A DNA stretch of 8,675 nucleotides from JBHIBA01 sp046758845. Lineage in GTDB: Bacteria; UBA8248; JACPRG01; G963555815. Below the pieces are notes generated by a model. It saw nothing but the letters and a program-made list of their open reading frames with translations. It was not told where the DNA came from and did not search any database. The stretch is taken from positions 1 to 8,675 of the forward strand of contig JBHIBA010000199.1 in the NCBI GenBank assembly GCA_046758845.1, in the 5' to 3' direction. Shown piece after piece: positions 1 to 6,150 of this stretch (the stretch's first letter is position 1; every line of letters starts with the position of its first letter). Position numbers and translations under genes: made by a program.

Positions 1-331
1 CCATGACGGCCCAAAAGGCATTTTCCATTGGCACCTCGCGAGCCTGAGCAAAGGAATCCCCGAGAACTGCGATTCGTAAAGTATCCGGAGGTTTTTCTAT
101 TGTGTGTTCACGGTCGCGCAATCCATCGCTATTAATCCGGAGATAGACTTCATTTTCTTTCCGATGCCAACCTTCGGTGCCTGAACGTAGGGCTATTCCT
201 CGGTACTCGTCGTAGGTATAAAAGCTGTGATAGGAAATACCAGCGACGCGGAGGCCAATCTCACCTAACAGGAACCCAGCCATCAGCCCGGCCAGGATCA
301 GCAACAATGTGCGAACCAACCGTTTCTTCAT
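1..331 (-). CDS. SGNH/GDSL hydrolase-like membrane-anchored protein, N-terminal part (cut by window edge)
   Basis: Reading the minus strand from ATG at 331 gives 110 open codons that run off position 1. Residues 4-22 are hydrophobic after a basic MKKR start, which looks like an uncleaved signal anchor. Residues 86-96 read RIAVLGDSFAQ. The GDS at 91-93, after a short beta strand, is the block I motif of SGNH/GDSL hydrolases, with Ser93 (codon 53-55) as the expected nucleophile. The preceding INSDGLRDRE (67-76) is typical of the strand before that motif in SGNH proteins of polysaccharide and O-acylation clusters. The block V Asp/His lies outside the window, so catalysis cannot be judged. The start follows an upstream stop codon (339-341) by 7 bases, so it probably belongs to an operon with the gene before it. 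The upstream AGGCTGGGT is only a weak ribosome binding site. The substrate is unknown; the family includes esterases and acetyltransferases. Confidence 0.82.
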   Translation of the reverse strand, partial: MKKRLVRTLLLILAGLMAGFLLGEIGLRVAGISYHSFYTYDEYRGIALRSGTEGWHRKENEVYLRINSDGLRDREHTIEKPPDTLRIAVLGDSFAQAREVPMENAFWAVM

Positions 332-446
332 ACCCAGCCTAGTTACTTCCGATTCCCGGTTTGTTTTTCGGCGGAGCTTGAGCCCTTGCCGGACCCATAA
401 GCCAGCTCAAACTGAAGCGCCAGTCTTCATCCTCGTTCAGAGGAGG

Positions 447-596
447 TCACTCCATCTTGTCCAGGAGGAAATTTCCCATCGCCAGGGAATCCATGTTGGC
501 CGGAATGTACCATTCCAACTCTTCGTGGCGGTATGATCCACTTTCTTGGCAGGTTGGGCTGATTACAACCTTATCCGCCCCGGCTGTCAAGGACGT
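447..596 (-). pseudogene. 3' remnant of an unrecognised gene upstream of the SGNH gene
   Basis: One minus-strand frame reads as a plausible protein C terminus of about 50 residues. It starts near KTSLTAGADKVVISP, passes through YRHEELEWYIPAN and ends in GNFLLDKME with TGA at 447-449. The residue mix (alternating hydrophobic, Trp/Tyr-rich, no low complexity) is unlike the shadow frames around it. Upstream the same frame meets a TAG at about 627-629 and no start with a ribosome binding site is visible, so only the 3' end seems to survive. After the TGA the frame stays open for another 35 codons to TAG at 339-341, 7 bases before the SGNH start. I do not recognise the family. Its position suggests a former operon partner of the SGNH gene, with the break probably linked to the neighbouring insertion-sequence debris. 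It could also be a chance open stretch. Confidence 0.45.
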
Positions 597-702
597 TTTG
601 GAATGCCGTGGACTGACGCCGCGGGGCTATCCACTGGGCCGTAACGCCCACTCACCCCTTCCAGCGTGCGTTTCCAGCACGTCAACCTGCGAGAGGGCAA
701 CA

Positions 703-1199
703 TCACCCCCTGTCCCCCATTCTGGCTTGGGCTGGGAACACTCCTCGGCTAGGTCCGAAGCGCAACCGGCTTAGCCGCTTCAGGATGAGGGCGAAGAGTT
801 CCCTTGACACCGCTATCTCAGCCACAGCTGAAAGACAAGCCGCCTGGCATCATGCACTATGCGCCCGCCTATCTTGATAAGCTTCATATGGAGGCTTCGC
901 AACGACAAGCGCTTGAGCCCCTTGGGCAGCGCCAATTTTCGCAGGAAGGTTCCAAGGTTCTAGGGCAGGATTAACAGCAGTAGCCACAATTGGCTGGCGA
1001 CGAACCATTGGCACAAGAGGCGGGTCCAGTTGGGGGCGAACTTGCCTTCCTAGATCCACAGCTCGGCAGTCCCCCGCTGCTTGTAGAAGTGCACGACACC
1101 CTCAGGCAGAGCGGACAGGTTCGTCACAAAGAAGCCCACATGAGGGAAAAGCTCACCACAATGCCACTCCACTTTTGCCACCAATTGCCGAGGGCGATA
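703..1199 (-). pseudogene. Decayed IS1380-family transposase, C-terminal portion
   Basis: The minus strand encodes, in order, QLVAKVEWHCGELFPHVGF, VTNLSALPEGVVHFYKQRGT, WTRLLCQWFVASQLW, NLGTFLRKLALPKGLKR and SLRSLHMKLIKIGGRIVHDA. This order matches what I know of the C-terminal half of IS1380-family transposases, including the YNLGNFLRRLALP-type block and the hydrophobic LAEVAVPRELF-type end. The copy is dead. A TAG at 1050-1052 sits where the family has Lys after TAEQWI. A TAG at 960-962 replaces the Tyr of the YNLGN block. Near 832-838 the frame shifts, after which AEIAVSRELFALILKRLSRL continues to a stop at 703-705. The N-terminal half, with the first catalytic acidic residues, is not recognisable beyond 1199, and I could not identify terminal inverted repeats. 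It lies on the same strand as the SGNH gene. Confidence 0.8.
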
Positions 1200-1634
1200 C
1201 TTCTACGTGAATCGGATAAGAACCGCCCGGCCCCCGCCATTAACCCCAACGCTTACTTCAGCTCCCTTTACGTCTGCAGATCAACGTCATTAGTGACCTT
1301 AGCCCCGTGGAGCCCCAGCATGCACCGGCACTTATAGTTAAGCCTCGCCGGGCTCTTTTTCAATATGCCAACGGGATCTTCCTGCCGGTAAGATTTCTCG
1401 AGAGGGAAGTGTTCTCGTTCTTCCGGGGCGGTTGAGATGGTTGCGCCAAGTGCCTGCCCGACCGCCCCAGGCGTCTGTTTCCGCCGTTCCAAGACGTTCT
1501 TGAGACCCGGTGTAGAAGGGGTCGTAAGTGGTCCAAAAGGCGGTGGGGACTGAGCCGCGCTCCATCAGGCGTTGCGATGGGAATTCTTGGCGAACTTCGA
1601 CGCGCCCCTCGATCCCGCATCCCAGCGAAAGTGA
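1200..1634. other. Gene-free stretch, no recognised content
   Basis: Three overlapping minus-strand frames of 74-93 codons cover much of this stretch, but none has a ribosome binding site, a consistent residue composition or a motif I recognise. The region directly upstream of the IS1380 remnant should carry the missing N-terminal half of that transposase if it were intact, but I see no similarity to it. It is probably eroded mobile DNA or intergenic sequence. Confidence 0.4.
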
Positions 1635-1663
1635 TTGACACAGGCGCAGTGTCTTGTTAGCGT
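1635..1663 (+). promoter_or_regulatory. Possible sigma-70 promoter for the exported protein at 1727
   Basis: A perfect -35 hexamer TTGACA is at 1635-1640. With a 17-base spacer the -10 position is TAGCGT (1658-1663), a poor match. It lies about 65 bases upstream of the ATG at 1727. The -35 match and position favour it; the -10 does not. Confidence 0.3.
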
Positions 1664-1726
1664 TCGGGGAAGAACCATCCCACGTGGAAAATTTCGGCGA
1701 AGACCCTTCGGATCCAGGAGGCCCTT

Positions 1727-2329
1727 ATGCGTTCCCTTGTCATTGCATCGATTTTCGTCGCTCTGCTAAGCGCCCCGGCCTTGGCACAAGAGATCCCCGA
1801 GATGCTCGACGATGCCAAGAAACTTTATTTAGAGGGCGAGTACCGCAAGGCGATCCGGGAGCTGAAGTTCGCCATCGGCGAAATCGAGGCGAAATTATCC
1901 GGCCTGTTCGGCGAAAAGATGCCCCCGCCCCCCGCCAACTACACGGCCGGGGAAATCGAAGAGCAGAGCATGGGCGCCCTAGGCGGGGGACAAATGATCG
2001 CCCGCAAATACACCCAGAAGGGCGGCCAAGGGTCTATCAAGGCAGAGCTGCTTTTTAACAACCCGATGGTTCAGCAGATGCTCGTTCTTCTGAATAACCC
2101 GACACTCCTTCGGATGCAGAAGGGGATGAAGAGGGTCAAGATCAAGGGCGAAGAAGGCATCCTCAAGTGGGACAAATCCAGAAAGTCGGGCGATTTGAGC
2201 GTCATCCTCGGCGGAGGTCAGCTCATGCTCAAGGCAACGGGCCGGAAATTGGGCGGGCCGGGGGAGTTGATCAAGTTCATGAAGTCCTGGGACTTCGATG
2301 CGGCCAAGAAGACCGCCGGCCTGAAATAG
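1727..2329 (+). CDS. Exported protein of an uncharacterised bacterial family
   Basis: This is a 200-residue protein. The ATG at 1727 has AGGAGG at 1716-1721 with 5-base spacing, which fixes the start. Residues 1-20 form a Sec signal peptide with a hydrophobic core and an APALA cleavage motif before Gln21. Residues 25-60 look helical and TPR-like (KKLYLEGEYRKAIRELKFA). Then come a Pro-rich turn (MPPPPANYTAGE, 65-76), a Gly-rich GALGGGQMIARKY segment (83-95) and alternating strands through NNPMVQQMLVLLNNP (111-125), GEEGILKWDK (141-150) and SGDLSVILGGGQLMLKATG (154-172). The end is a helix-like LIKFMKSWDFDAAKK. From memory this order (short helical repeat, PPxxYTAGE, GGG-x-x-x-R-x-Y, NNP, ending WDFxxL) resembles small periplasmic proteins of unknown function in Proteobacteria. 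No catalytic residues are evident. It stands alone: the next gene starts 84 bases downstream in the same direction and could be co-transcribed. Confidence 0.88.
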   Translation: MRSLVIASIFVALLSAPALAQEIPEMLDDAKKLYLEGEYRKAIRELKFAIGEIEAKLSGLFGEKMPPPPANYTAGEIEEQSMGALGGGQMIARKYTQKGGQGSIKAELLFNNPMVQQMLVLLNNPTLLRMQKGMKRVKIKGEEGILKWDKSRKSGDLSVILGGGQLMLKATGRKLGGPGELIKFMKSWDFDAAKKTAGLK

Positions 2330-2413
2330 GGCGTCGCGCGGCATGGTCTCTGAGATTTCCCCGCTATCAAGCTGAGGATGGGTGCGGACCTATTCCGGTG
2401 AGAGGGGAGAGCC

Positions 2414-3003
2414 ATGAGAAGGAAAGTTAGCTTCATAGCGTATTCGTCGCAATCCCGGTCCTGGGAACCGCCTTCCCGTTCACCCCGGACGCTGAGGCGC
2501 AAGGACGCAGACCGTCCGCGCCGCGACGGATCGTAATCAAACAGCTAACAACCATCCATGGCACGCCAGTGAAAAAACAGGGAGCTGGAGGAAGCAGCAA
2601 ACGCCAAAAGATCTCTATCAGGATCAGGATCTCCTGGGACCCGCCCGCTGACAACGGCGGATCACCTATCACCAAATATTGGGTTCAGCGGCGGGGGAAA
2701 ACGGGAACGTGGGGGACGCCATGCAGAACGCGGGAGACGGCGTGCAATAACGACCTGTGGCTACCCGGCGGCCGGTGGGAAGACTTCTTTAACCTTTTCA
2801 GAGTAAGCGCGATAAACGACTTCGGTCGGGGAGAATGGAGCCCTCCCCTCGGTTGCACGTTGACTTCACTCGCACGAACCTCCAGACCACGAACCTCCAG
2901 ACGAAGCGAACCCCCACCACCCTCCACACCAAACTCCATTTGGGTCTCCGTAGGAGAAGGGCAATGGCGTGAAACCCGGCTTGCATGCAGAGTCGATTGG
3001 TGA
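2414..3003 (+). pseudogene. Frameshifted gene for an exported fibronectin type III domain protein
   Basis: The ATG at 2414 has GGGGAG at 2404-2409 four bases before it and begins MRRKVSFIA, the basic start of a signal peptide, but that frame stops at 2534-2536. From about 2440 the -1 frame takes over with VFVAIPVLGTAFPFTPDAEA, exactly the hydrophobic core and AEAQ-G cleavage site that are missing, then runs to TGA at 3001-3003. One added base near 2439 would give an intact protein of about 196 residues. Genome 2611-2853 encodes a fibronectin type III fold: ISWDPPADNGGSPITKYWV (strands A-C) and FNLFRVSAINDFGRGEWSPP (strands F-G), with a Cys pair between. The tail is basic and Pro-rich, contains a 15-bp tandem repeat and is probably disordered. 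FN3 domains in exported bacterial proteins commonly mediate binding. It may be a true pseudogene or a sequencing indel. Confidence 0.72.
2874..2903 (+). repeat. 15-bp tandem duplication inside the FN3 gene tail
   Basis: Two head-to-tail copies of ACGAACCTCCAGACC (2874-2888 and 2889-2903, differing only in the last base) lie in the reading frame and encode overlapping RTSRP/RTSRR units. This looks like slippage in the low-complexity tail. Confidence 0.8.
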
Positions 3004-3416
3004 AGATAGGGCACTCAATCACGGAACAACTCGTACTCCTCGAAACAAAACTGATGGCAGCTCTGTGCATCGGTGGATGCCGGTAGCCCTTGATGCGCCG
3101 CAGGTGCGGCTGCACCGGTATGTCTATTGCACGGCGGCCATGCCTCCCGGCAGCCGCACGATTCGGCCAGCGCGCCAGTCTTGTTACAAAAGAGAGAGGC
3201 CCCTGAAAGGGCCTCTTTCGAGAAACCAAAGTTTTCCGGGGGATTGCAGGGGGGCCGGACGCACCGCGTCAGGTTTCCACACTGCCGCGCCCAGTTAATC
3301 ACCCCTTGGAAGGTGTGCGCCAAAGACGCCCGGCTTAAGCGTACGTACTTGCAACCACACTTCGGCCGGTAGGCAAGCGCCCCAAAAAGCCCCCCCTATC
3401 CCTCCGGTTCATTCGA
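3004..3416. other. Convergent intergenic region
   Basis: This separates the FN3 gene (plus) from the exported protein on the minus strand. It contains the hairpin terminator at 3187-3219 and a short inverted repeat GCCGCA-GG-TGCGGC at 3097-3110. Its open frames have no ribosome binding sites and no recognisable motifs. I see no gene here. Confidence 0.5.
3187..3219. terminator. Factor-independent, probably bidirectional terminator
   Basis: An exact 8-bp stem, AGAGGCCC (3195-3202) with GGGCCTCT (3209-3216), closes a 6-base loop. The stem is flanked by CAAAAGAG on the left and TTTC on the right, so a short U-run follows it on either strand. It lies between the two convergent genes, where a shared terminator is expected. 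Confidence 0.7.
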
Positions 3417-3941
3417 TCACTGCGGGCTTCGGGCTCTAGGATTGATGTCCCACCAAGCTCCCCAAGCCAGGAACAAGAGAAATCCTTCCTCAAGACGACG
3501 AGGTTCTCGGAATCTGAAATCACCCACAAACTTTGCACCCGCCTCGACCAACCCCCAATCGCTCAGAGGTAACTTCAGCTTCAACCCTGCCTGCGGGCTA
3601 AGCCTGTTGTTGAAGTCGAATGCCTCTGTATCGACAACGTACCGGAGCCGCACAAAAGTGTTAAAGATTATTCTGTCAGTTACCCTGAACCAATCGACGC
3701 CTTGTTCGATAGCGCCTTCTACAATCAGGTTTTCTTCTTCTCCGATTTCCACTGAACTCGGAAACTGCATGTTACCCCAAGTGTTTCCCGGAAACCCCAA
3801 CGGAACTTGTGCCGTCGCATCGGTTAGCCCAACGGGGTTAAAAACGCTTACGAAAAGGATAAGAATGAACAAGCGGAGACCGGCGTCACGCAGAAAACCT
3901 TTTTGCCTATACCGCATTTCCCTTCTATACGGCGTCAGCAC
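3417..3941 (-). CDS. Small exported, probably outer-membrane protein of unknown function
   Basis: This is 174 residues from GTG at 3941, or 166 from ATG at 3917. The ATG has AGAAGG only 3 bases before it, so neither start is well supported by spacing. Residues 20-45 form a signal peptide (GLRLFILILFVSVF core, DATAQ before VPLG). The mature part begins GFPGNTWGNMQFPSS and continues with alternating amphipathic segments: NLIVEGAIEQGVDWF (71-85), IIFNTFVRLRYVVDTEAFDF (91-110), NNRLSPQAGLKLKLPL and LVEAGAKFVGDFRFREP. The pattern suggests a short beta-barrel or beta-sandwich. From memory a group of uncharacterised proteobacterial exported proteins shares the order NTWG..., GVDWF, NTFVxLRYxxDTxxxDxNN, GLKLxLP, ending W-x-x-W-D. 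The GAWWDIN at the end fits that, so it is probably full length. A longer antisense frame on the plus strand has no signal peptide and biased composition, so I prefer this strand. No function can be assigned. Confidence 0.78.
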   Translation of the reverse strand: MLTPYRREMRYRQKGFLRDAGLRLFILILFVSVFNPVGLTDATAQVPLGFPGNTWGNMQFPSSVEIGEEENLIVEGAIEQGVDWFRVTDRIIFNTFVRLRYVVDTEAFDFNNRLSPQAGLKLKLPLSDWGLVEAGAKFVGDFRFREPRRLEEGFLLFLAWGAWWDINPRARSPQ

Positions 3942-3988
3942 TTCTCAGACCCGCTCGATGATTTGGACGCGAGGGTTGAGGACATCAT
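3935..3988 (-). CDS. Possible 17-codon Ser-rich leader ORF overlapping the exported-protein start
   Basis: ATGATG at 3983-3988 has AGAGGAG (3995-4001) six bases upstream, the best ribosome binding site on this strand. The frame encodes MMSSTLASKSSSGSEKC and ends with TGA at 3935-3937. Its end overlaps the GTG start at 3941 and lies 17 bases before the alternative ATG at 3917. Seven of 17 residues are Ser. It could be a translated leader coupled to the exported-protein gene, or leftover from the transposase debris upstream. Confidence 0.35.
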   Translation of the reverse strand: MMSSTLASKSSSGSEKC

Positions 3989-4053
3989 GGGTGACTCCTC
4001 TGGTTAAGCGACCCTTTCAATGGCCTGCCGATTGAAGTACGCCTTTGAGCTCA

Positions 4054-4230
4054 TGCCCTTTCGTGGCAGAGCACACTTACCCGATCATCTCCGCGGATGC
4101 CCTCCAGGACAGTGCGGCTCTTCTCCTCCCCGGTGGACCTCCGACAGGTGGCCTGACGGACCGACTGCCTGATTGACCCGGCACCAAATTCACCTGGGCC
4201 TTCGCGCTTCAACTGGTCCATGGATGCCAT
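4054..4230 (-). pseudogene. IS3-type transposase OrfA fragment, decayed
   Basis: A minus-strand frame reads MASMDQLKREGPGEF, then QSVRQATCRRSTGEEKSRT, VLEGIRGDDRVSVLCHERA and TGA. The TGEEKSRTVLEGIRGDDRVSVLC stretch matches, from family knowledge, the AEEKIRIVLEGLRGEDSIAELCRREGI helix-turn-helix start of IS3-family OrfA proteins. The frame breaks where that family continues into GI..xLYYRWSKEF. A shifted frame gives SSKAYFNRQAIERVA, which may be the degraded continuation. Only about 60 of the usual 90-130 residues of OrfA remain, and no OrfB is visible. I saw no terminal inverted repeats. The open frame extends upstream to 4335, but that part is not recognisable. Confidence 0.62.
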
Positions 4231-4371
4231 CTCCCAGAGGTTGAAGAGCCGAATTTGACCCGCCCGATGGACGCCGGTCCTAACCGTTCGGCCACGACTC
4301 CCTGGGACTGCTGCATACCTTACGACCCATCCCATACCGAATCAGACCATCTTCACTTTTTTAACATACCA

Positions 4372-4393
4372 CAACATGTTGAAACGCTTCAAC
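4372..4393. repeat. Overlapping palindromes, possible operator or IS-end relic
   Basis: CAACATGTTG (4372-4381) is a perfect 10-bp palindrome. It overlaps GTTGAA-ACGC-TTCAAC (4378-4393), an inverted repeat with 6-bp arms and a 4-base centre. The CAAC/GTTG/CAAC elements can therefore pair in two alternative ways. It lies in an AT-rich patch upstream of the transposase fragment. Confidence 0.45.
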
Positions 4394-5029
4394 ACAAGAC
4401 CGCAATATACGGATAAGTTTTGAGAGTGTCAAGCGAGAAACCTGCACGCCTTGATGCGTCCAGGCCCGGAGAAAGTAAATCTAATCTGTATCCTTTCTTC
4501 CGAACCTCAGCTTCGTCACAGGGGAAGAAAAGACACCCGGCGAGTCTATGACAAGCCCCCCGCCCACGCACCAGACCCCCGCATTCGGCGCCCCACCTCC
4601 CCGAGGCGCCCCACTGCCGCTCCCGAGGAGCCGTGTCCTGACCACTGGCAGAACGAGGCAAAGAAACGCTAATTCCTGTAACGAACCTGAAAACAAACAG
4701 TTATGAGAGACGCAAAAGGCGCAACGAACCTTCAATGGTTCCAGATTCTGCTGGCGAAGGGTTCGGGTCGAGAGGCAAATCCAGAATGGGGCGAATTGTC
4801 CGGTCGATGTTTGCAACCCCTGCACCTATGATATCCTGATTGCATAGCCGCTTGAGTAAATCGCGGCCAAGCGATGTTTCCAGGGGAGGGGCGAGGGTAG
4901 TCGGGCAGAGGCGGATGCGAATCCTTCAAGCGGCTGAGGGCGCGAATTGAAGCCTGTAGGAGCGGATTGCCAAGAAGAGGGGAGCCGGCGGGAAATCTAT
5001 AGAATGACGGAAGGGAGTCCATTCGGATC
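4394..5029. other. Gene-free stretch before the TPR gene
   Basis: The open frames here (73-114 codons, mainly minus strand) show Gly/Arg/Ser-rich shadow composition, with no ribosome binding sites or motifs. A 10-bp direct repeat GGCGCCCCAC occurs at 4587-4596 and 4605-4614. No convincing promoter with both hexamers is visible upstream of the TPR gene. Confidence 0.4.
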
Positions 5030-5605
5030 ATGAAAGGCCGCGGCCGAAAGATTTTTCTCTTTCTTGCACTCGCCTGGGTTTTCGGCGCTCATCCAGCGGC
5101 GGCCCAAGAGGCGGAAAAGGGGAACCCTGCCCTCGAGGCCTTTTCGCTCTGGCAGAGGGGTTACGTCTATCACCTACTGGGCCAGTATCAGCTGGCCATT
5201 GCCCATTTCCGCAAATCCATCGAGGTGCGCCCTTCCGCTGAGGGCCACACCTTCTTGGGCTGGTCCCTCAGTATGTTGGGGCGGCATGAAGAAGCCATCG
5301 CCGAGTGCAAGAAGGCCATTCCCCTGGACCCGGACTTCGGCAATCCTTACAACGACATCGGCGTGTATCTGGTGGCGCTGGGCCGATTGGACGAGGCGAT
5401 CCCCTACCTGAAGAAGGCCATGCGGGCCAAGCGGTACTGTTGCTATCAATTCGCCCACTACAACATGGGACGGGTGCTTGTGTTGAAGGGCAGAGAGGGG
5501 GAGGCCATGAGTTTTTTCGAGAAGGCGCTGGAGTACGACCCCAACTACGAGCCCGCCCTGCAAGCCCTTCGGGCCCTTCGGAAAAAAGGACTCCGGACGC
5601 TCTGA
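5030..5605 (+). CDS. Exported tetratricopeptide-repeat (TPR) protein
   Basis: This is a 191-residue protein. The ATG at 5030 is preceded by GGAAGGGAG at 5009-5017, a good sequence at a rather long 12-base spacing. Residues 1-25 are a Sec signal peptide: basic MKGRGRK, hydrophobic FLFLALAWVFGA, and AAA before Gln26. Four TPR units follow, near residues 36-69, 71-103, 105-138 and 141-174. They show the W/L-G-Y/A-F-A-P pattern, such as GQYQLAIAHFRKSIEVRP, GRHEEAIAECKKAIPLDPDF, GRLDEAIPYLKKAM and GREGEAMSFFEKALEYDPNY. The protein is entirely signal plus TPR, so it is expected to act as a periplasmic or lipid-free scaffold binding other proteins. Unit 3 carries a Cys-Cys pair (137-138). It has no close same-strand neighbour, so it is probably monocistronic. 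The specific partner is unknown. Confidence 0.9.
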   Translation: MKGRGRKIFLFLALAWVFGAHPAAAQEAEKGNPALEAFSLWQRGYVYHLLGQYQLAIAHFRKSIEVRPSAEGHTFLGWSLSMLGRHEEAIAECKKAIPLDPDFGNPYNDIGVYLVALGRLDEAIPYLKKAMRAKRYCCYQFAHYNMGRVLVLKGREGEAMSFFEKALEYDPNYEPALQALRALRKKGLRTL

Positions 5606-5820
5606 GTCCCTCGCCGGGAATTTTCCGCCCACTCGAATTGGCCTTTCACCTGGTGGCTGGAAGGCTGCCGACAAACTGATTTTTCAGCGAATTTGGACGT
5701 GCCCGCCAATCCCACGGACGGCGTCTCCTCGCGCCCTCGGCGCTGAGAGATCACCGGCCGGTTTGCAGCCCTTACACCCCTATCGTCCGAGCAGGAACCC
5801 TCCTTTGTGAGTATTCGAAG

Positions 5821-5898
5821 ATGTTGAACATCCGTCTGGTGGCCGGAGCTTTTCTCATGTGTTCCGGAGCCGCCTTGGTCACGATTTCCTCGGTGTGA
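5821..5898 (+). CDS. Possible 25-residue hydrophobic peptide
   Basis: ATG at 5821 to TGA at 5896-5898 encodes MLNIRLVAGAFLMCSGAALV followed by TISSV. It looks like a single membrane span or an unfinished signal peptide. The ribosome binding site is poor (GAAG directly abuts the ATG), and the start overlaps an inverted repeat GATGTT-G-AACATC (5820-5832). It could be the truncated start of a lost membrane protein or chance. Confidence 0.22.
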   Translation: MLNIRLVAGAFLMCSGAALVTISSV

Positions 5899-5935
5899 AG
5901 ACCTTGCGAAATCCTCCTGGCGATCCGGCCTGTCG

Positions 5936-5964
5936 TTGACTGAATCCGGGTCTGTTGGTTAACT
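5936..5964 (+). promoter_or_regulatory. Possible sigma-70 promoter for the flavin reductase-like gene
   Basis: TTGACT (5936-5941) matches the -35 consensus in 5 of 6 bases. With 17-base spacing, TTAACT (5959-5964) matches the -10 in only 3 of 6. It would give a leader of about 180 bases before the ATG at 6151. Confidence 0.25.
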
Positions 5965-6150
5965 TCGAGCGAACGAAAGGACGCGGGGGGTTAGCGGAAG
6001 GGTTCAGACCAGAGCAGAGCCCGCGGGATGTTGCGTCCGCCAGAGAGCTGTTCGCCGAAAGGATTTCGCCTCGGTGGAAGTCCTGCTGGGCCCGGTCCGC
6101 CTGCGAGACTCTTTCCTCGCGACATGGTCGATATTCGACAGGAGGCGTGA

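Larger units (their letters stand above)
5606..6139. other. Intergenic region between the TPR and flavin reductase genes
   Basis: It holds a 25-codon hydrophobic ORF at 5821-5898 and a possible promoter at 5936-5964. A plus-strand frame at 5955-6161 overlaps the ribosome binding site of the next gene and has no recognisable content. No terminator with a T-run was seen after the TPR gene. Confidence 0.45.

Noticed and set aside
990..1337. 115-codon plus-strand open frame
   Set aside because: It lies largely antisense to the IS1380 transposase remnant and has no ribosome binding site.
2414..2536. Programmed -1 frameshift in the FN3 gene
   Set aside because: No slippery heptamer or downstream pseudoknot candidate is apparent at the junction; a simple one-base deletion is the simpler reading.
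3442..4035. 197-codon plus-strand open frame
   Set aside because: It is antisense to the exported protein at 3417-3941, lacks a ribosome binding site, and is Ser/Arg/Thr-rich in the way of a shadow frame. The minus frame has a signal peptide and ordered beta-like segments.
4481..4825. 114-codon minus-strand open frame
   Set aside because: No ribosome binding site, Gly/Ser/Cys-rich shadow composition, and overlapping frames of similar length on both strands.
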